Positions 59,965 through 64,000 of a DNA stretch of 64,000 nt are shown one piece after another. A model generated the notes under the pieces. It did not search any database and had not been told where the DNA came from. It saw only the letters and a list, made by a program, of their open reading frames with translations. The first letter of the stretch is position 1. Each line of letters opens with the position of its first letter. The stretch covers positions 14,913,501 to 14,977,500 of the forward strand of contig CM043869.1 in the NCBI GenBank assembly GCA_023846275.1, in the 5' to 3' direction. Source of the DNA: Vanilla planifolia (taxonomy: Eukaryota; Streptophyta; Magnoliopsida; Asparagales; Orchidaceae). Both the position numbers and the translations under genes were made by a program.

Positions 59965-62174
59965 TACCAATTTTTGCACATGCTATAAAATTAGATATGT
60001 AAATTTCAGAATGTATTATCATGTGTATTTTGATATTTTATGGGTGTTGTTTTGAGGATTAAGACGTTGAAATAAAATATTCATATTTAGTCACATCTTG
60101 TAAAATATACTAATTACAAATAGTTTGAAATTTTGATGTGAATTTATGTTTGAATAGGGCTCATTGAGAGGGAGTTTATAATCCTTGTTACATAACTCTT
60201 GGAACTATTGTTGATTTCTAATTAATTTTCAAAATTATTGGGTTATAAAAAAATATATTTTATAATTTTTCTCTTATTATTAAGGCTTAACATCAAAATG
60301 TTCATTTTCCCCCTTCTTTTAGGTACGGGAGTTACTTTGAAAGGTGAGCAAAGGAACTCCCATACCCAAGAGAGGAAGGATTGAGGAGAGCATGGTGGAT
60401 TGAAGAAAATGAAGAGAAAAACAGAGGTTTTTTCGAGCTATTAAGAGGAAAGTGTTTGGTAGAAAGGAAAAAAAATTAGCAAAACATTTCAATTACTGTG
60501 TTGAATGTAGTAAGCATTCCAAAGCAGGTGAGCTGTGAATAGATCTGTTTGGGGAAGCCTTCGGTTTTCCCTTGCTGCTGCTAAGGAAGCTCAGCCTTAT
60601 ATTTTTATTTTCTTTCCTAAGAAAAGAGGCTGCCATGAATTTTTAAAAGCCAACAACGGCTGGTGCTGTAGCAAGCTGAAGCTTACTGGGTAAAAGGAGA
60701 TCTGACAGATTGGGAAGGGAAACTCCAACTCAGGTGAGCTTTAGCTTCCGTTGAAATTAAGAAAGTATTTAAGCATGGCTATTTTGAAAAATTTTAAAGT
60801 GGGAAGGTTGTTGTTATGCTTCTAGAAAGCAAAAAATTGGAAAACTTGAGAAAAAAGCCTTTGAGCTACTACACAATCCTGAGAAAACAAGGACAGTGTG
60901 TATATTAAAGCTTGTTTATCAAGGGACAAGGAAATTTAGCAAGCATATGAATAATAGTAAAGAGATCACGTTATGATAAAAATTGTTTGTCTTTCCTTGA
61001 AGGAAATAAAATAATAAAAAGATTAAAAGTAGAAAGATCTTTAAGAACTTTGATAGATTAATTTAAATAAATTATAATGTAAGTAGATATGATTATTTGA
61101 GCATTCAAGCAAGATATTCATGTTTCGTATTTGTTTGTTTTGATACAATAGTTTTTTTATAACATAAAACTATCAAAATATAATAAAATAGAAGTATAAT
61201 AAAAAATAAAAAGAAAAGTAAATGAAATATATCTTGTGTTATAATATAAGTTATAACATGATAAATGCCTTGAATAAAAGGAAAAGAGAATAAAAAATAG
61301 AATTTTTTTAAGTCTTTCCCATCACTCTATACTATATAATAAGTTTAAACATATGATGTTAGGCATGGTAGACACTGGTTTTATACGGAGTCATGAGATG
61401 GCATCAGAGACTACCTTCACTATCATTGATACTTTGTGAATGACTAATTTATGGAGATGATATGATGTGATTAATATGACTAATTAGTTATGATATGTTT
61501 ACGAGTAAAAGTTTAAAGATAATATGATGAGATGTTAGATAGAGATGAGATAAAGTATAATTGGGAATATGGGATAATAGTTATGTTAAAACATTTGGGT
61601 CTAATAAAAGCAAATAAAAAGAAAAAGAGAAAGAAATAAAAAAGAGAAATGAATAAAAAATGATATATAATATTTATATAGAACTATGGAATATTTATAT
61701 ATCCGTACATATGTTACTAAGCATGTTATTTATTATTAATTATGACTCACTTGTTCTATGAGTATTTCATATATGCCATGTTCATATTCGTGCTCTTCTT
61801 TGTTCTTGTTTCTGCTTATTTTATCATGTCGTATTAATTGCTCATATAGAATTCATCCATTTAGCAATGTATAGCTCACTTTTTTATTTACATTACAAAA
61901 CATGAACACATTCACATAAAAAGGGTATTTAGAATAACATGTGAAGTGGTTGTATCATATTTTGTATATTATAGTTTTGTACTTAACATAGTATTACTAA
62001 GTTTTGGTTGAAATAAGCCTACATGTATTATATTATATTATAGTTTGTTTAAATGAAAGTGGTTTGAATATAGTTTATATTTAATTTTTCTTCAAATTCA
62101 TCTTGGTATTGGTGCCTCAGTAGTTTAACATAGGCTTGTTAATGTATGCATATAAGTGTAGGAAGAGTGTGATA
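59965..62174 (+). mobile_element. LTR of family K, copy 2, followed by a primer-binding-like site
   Basis: Collinear with the solo LTR at 39169-41623: shared 'gctcattgagag' block (60157), 'agaaagatctttaagaactt' (61030), 'gatgttaggcatggtaga' (61356) and the 'ggtattggtgcc' end block. The end GTGTGATA corresponds to GTGTGACA of copy 1. TATCAGAG at 62181-62188 just after it resembles the initiator tRNA-Met primer-binding site. So this was a 5' LTR whose internal region is lost after a few hundred bases. Old fossil. Confidence 0.7.
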
Positions 62175-62990
62175 GAGTTATATCAGAGTCCAATATTGTT
62201 AGATTATAAGTTCTTTGAGTGAGGGTACTAATATAATATATATGATATACTTGTTTTTAAATAATCTATTCTTGAATAAATGTGTTTGTGATAATATTAA
62301 GTAATAATAAATGAAAATTTTTTAAACTAGGATTCAAGGACAAGAAGAAGATTAGAAAAATATAGATCTCAAAATGTGAATAATGGAAGTGAAATGGAAT
62401 AAAAATTAGTATGTTCCAATGCACGTGACATCGCTTTCCTATTTATATTACAAAACATGACACATTCACAGAAGGAGGGTATTTAGAATAGCATGTGAGG
62501 TGGTTGTATGATATTTTGTATATTATAGTTTTTACTTTAACATAGTATCACTAAGTTTTGGTTGAAACAAGCTTACATGTATTCTATTATGTTGTAATTT
62601 ATTTTAAATGGAAATAGTTTGAATATAGTTTATATTTAATTTTTCTTCAACTTCATCTTGGTATTGGTGCCCTAGTAGTATAGCATGGGCTTGTCAATAT
62701 ATGCATATAATAAGTGTAAGAAGGGTGTGATAAGGTTGTATTAGAGTCTAATATTGTTATATTATAAGTTCTTTGAGTGGGGATGTTGGTATAATATATA
62801 TGATATATTTGTTTTTAAATAATCTATTCTTGAATAGATGTGTTTGTGATAATATTGAGTAATAATAAATGCAAATTTGTTAAACTAAGATTTAAGAATA
62901 AGAAGATTAGAAAAATATAGATCTTAAAATATAAATAAAGTGAAATAGAATGAGAATTAGTATGTTCCAATGCAAGTGACATCTTTTTCC
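61880..62990 (+). repeat. Tandem duplication, period 555 bp, across the LTR end
   Basis: Units are about 61880-62436 and 62437-62990. Both contain 'acaaaacatg', 'gtatattatagttttt/gtac', the LTR end GTGTGATA and the primer-binding-like segment, then 'taatctattcttgaata' and 'agtatgttccaatgca'. Identity is roughly 90 percent by eye, higher than between the two K LTRs, so the duplication postdates insertion. Confidence 0.9.
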
Positions 62991-64000
62991 CAACAAATAA
63001 GAGTATAAGAAACTTTACTGTCAGATAAAATAATTAATTAGTTCCACCGCATGCATCCTCTCACTTTACTGGAAGATTAGATTCTCTTATATTATAACAT
63101 TGGATAAAACGAATAAATAGAATTTTTTATAAGATAGATTGCCTAGAAAGTAGTAGAGTTTCTTTTAATTACTTGATATAGGATGAAATATTAAAACCTA
63201 TTTTAGTTTAAAGATAACTAAAATAGGTTTAGGTTCAAACATTATATCTATTCAAGGGCCTACCCAAAAGCATTATAGGTTTAGAATAGGAAATCCTAAG
63301 ATCATTGTGTAAGAATTTTCTTAGAAGTTAAGGACTTACACTAATTTTTAACATAAGAGATCTCAACTTAAAGAAAAATAGTTTTAAACAACACACACCT
63401 AAGTACTCATATTAGTAAAGTTGCTTGACACATACACAAGTGGAGTTTATCAAACAAGGAATCACATGATCACATGCATTAATAAGAGAGTTGGACGTAA
63501 TTAATAAAATTTTTGAAAAAATATGAAATAAAGCATCGAAGGATTTTCCTAGTAATTTGATATTTTTGTAAATTCTGGATAATTTGTCGAGATTTCTCAT
63601 TTTGAGCCTTATCTTTTCAAGGCACCTTTGGAATCACATAATCAGATTGTCTACACACGATATGCTCGTATCACACAAGGTTGGCAGCAATACTTTGTTA
63701 CTTCATTCAAAAGTTTATCACTTACAACATGGTGAGTATTCTTATTTATAAAGACCTCATGGGTATAATAATAATTTATTAACCTATGAATACAAAATTG
63801 CATTTTGGAATATTAAAAGACACGTTTGGAATTCTAAATGATATTTCATAATTTCAAAATTCACCAAAAATTACAAGATAAATACTTTAAATTTCTATCA
63901 CAAAACTAAAAAAAATTGATTTGAAAAGTTGCAAAATTAATTGTCGTAAGTAGTTACCTAACAAGCATATGCATTTTGACGGTCATAACGACAAGGCAGC
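62991..64000. other. AT-rich DNA, no gene recognised
   Basis: No coding domain, RNA gene or repeat relationship with the rest of the window is visible. A 62-codon minus-strand frame (63412-63600) lacks support. It may be intron of the host gene or intergenic sequence. Confidence 0.4.

Noticed and set aside
1-64000. CRISPR arrays, tRNA or rRNA genes, bacterial-type operons
   Set aside because: No regularly spaced short repeats, no cloverleaf-like segment with conserved A and B boxes, and no rRNA-like conserved blocks were seen. The sequence is plant nuclear DNA.
1-64000. A previously undescribed functional system
   Set aside because: Apart from the partial host gene, everything recognisable is fossil transposable-element sequence or non-coding repeat. 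Family H is the only poorly explained unit, and it has no coding capacity.

Overview
This window looks like nuclear DNA of a flowering plant. It is very AT-rich, contains no bacterial-style operons, and is packed with plant-type retroelements: Ty3/gypsy, Ty1/copia and an L1-type LINE carrying the plant RNase H tail. It also holds exons with clean GT-AG, phase-compatible introns of 7-10 kb. The species cannot be fixed from sequence alone; a lineage with long, retroelement-filled introns fits.

Layout. (1) 1-2.1 kb: AT-rich DNA with no gene. (2) 2.1-10.2 kb: an old, decayed Ty3/gypsy element on the minus strand with both LTRs. (3) 10.2-16.5 kb: a minus-strand gag relic, then an unclassified repeat here called H (copy H1), split by a solo LTR with a perfect 5-bp target duplication (12333-13422). 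(4) 16.5-25.9 kb: a LINE (endonuclease, RT, zinc-binding region, RNase H, poly-A) split by a second H copy (H2). H2 is itself split by a 2.95-kb solo LTR with a perfect 5-bp target duplication (21500-24450). (5) 25.9-34.5 kb: AT-rich DNA with a 334-bp tandem duplication, relics of two oppositely oriented copia-type LTRs and a third, diverged H copy. (6) 34.56-52.55 kb: four exons of one plus-strand host gene, the only convincing host gene. Intron 1 (10.0 kb) holds a decayed Tat-like gypsy element that was itself hit by a solo LTR. Intron 3 (7.4 kb) holds a decayed minus-strand copia element. (7) 52.55-64 kb: probably more intron of the same gene. It holds a decayed minus-strand gypsy element with diverged LTRs and a nested insertion, then a second copy of the LTR family seen in intron 1, whose LTR-end/primer-binding-site segment is tandemly duplicated.

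The genes do not form a pathway. One broken-up host gene, whose later exons are presumably downstream of the window, sits in a landscape built by repeated nested insertion. The relative order of several insertions can be read from which element interrupts which. I found no tRNA or rRNA gene, no CRISPR array and no evidence of a new defence, biosynthetic or mobile system. The least explained items are repeat family H, the host gene with its internally repeated exon 4, and the tandem duplications in the introns and elements.
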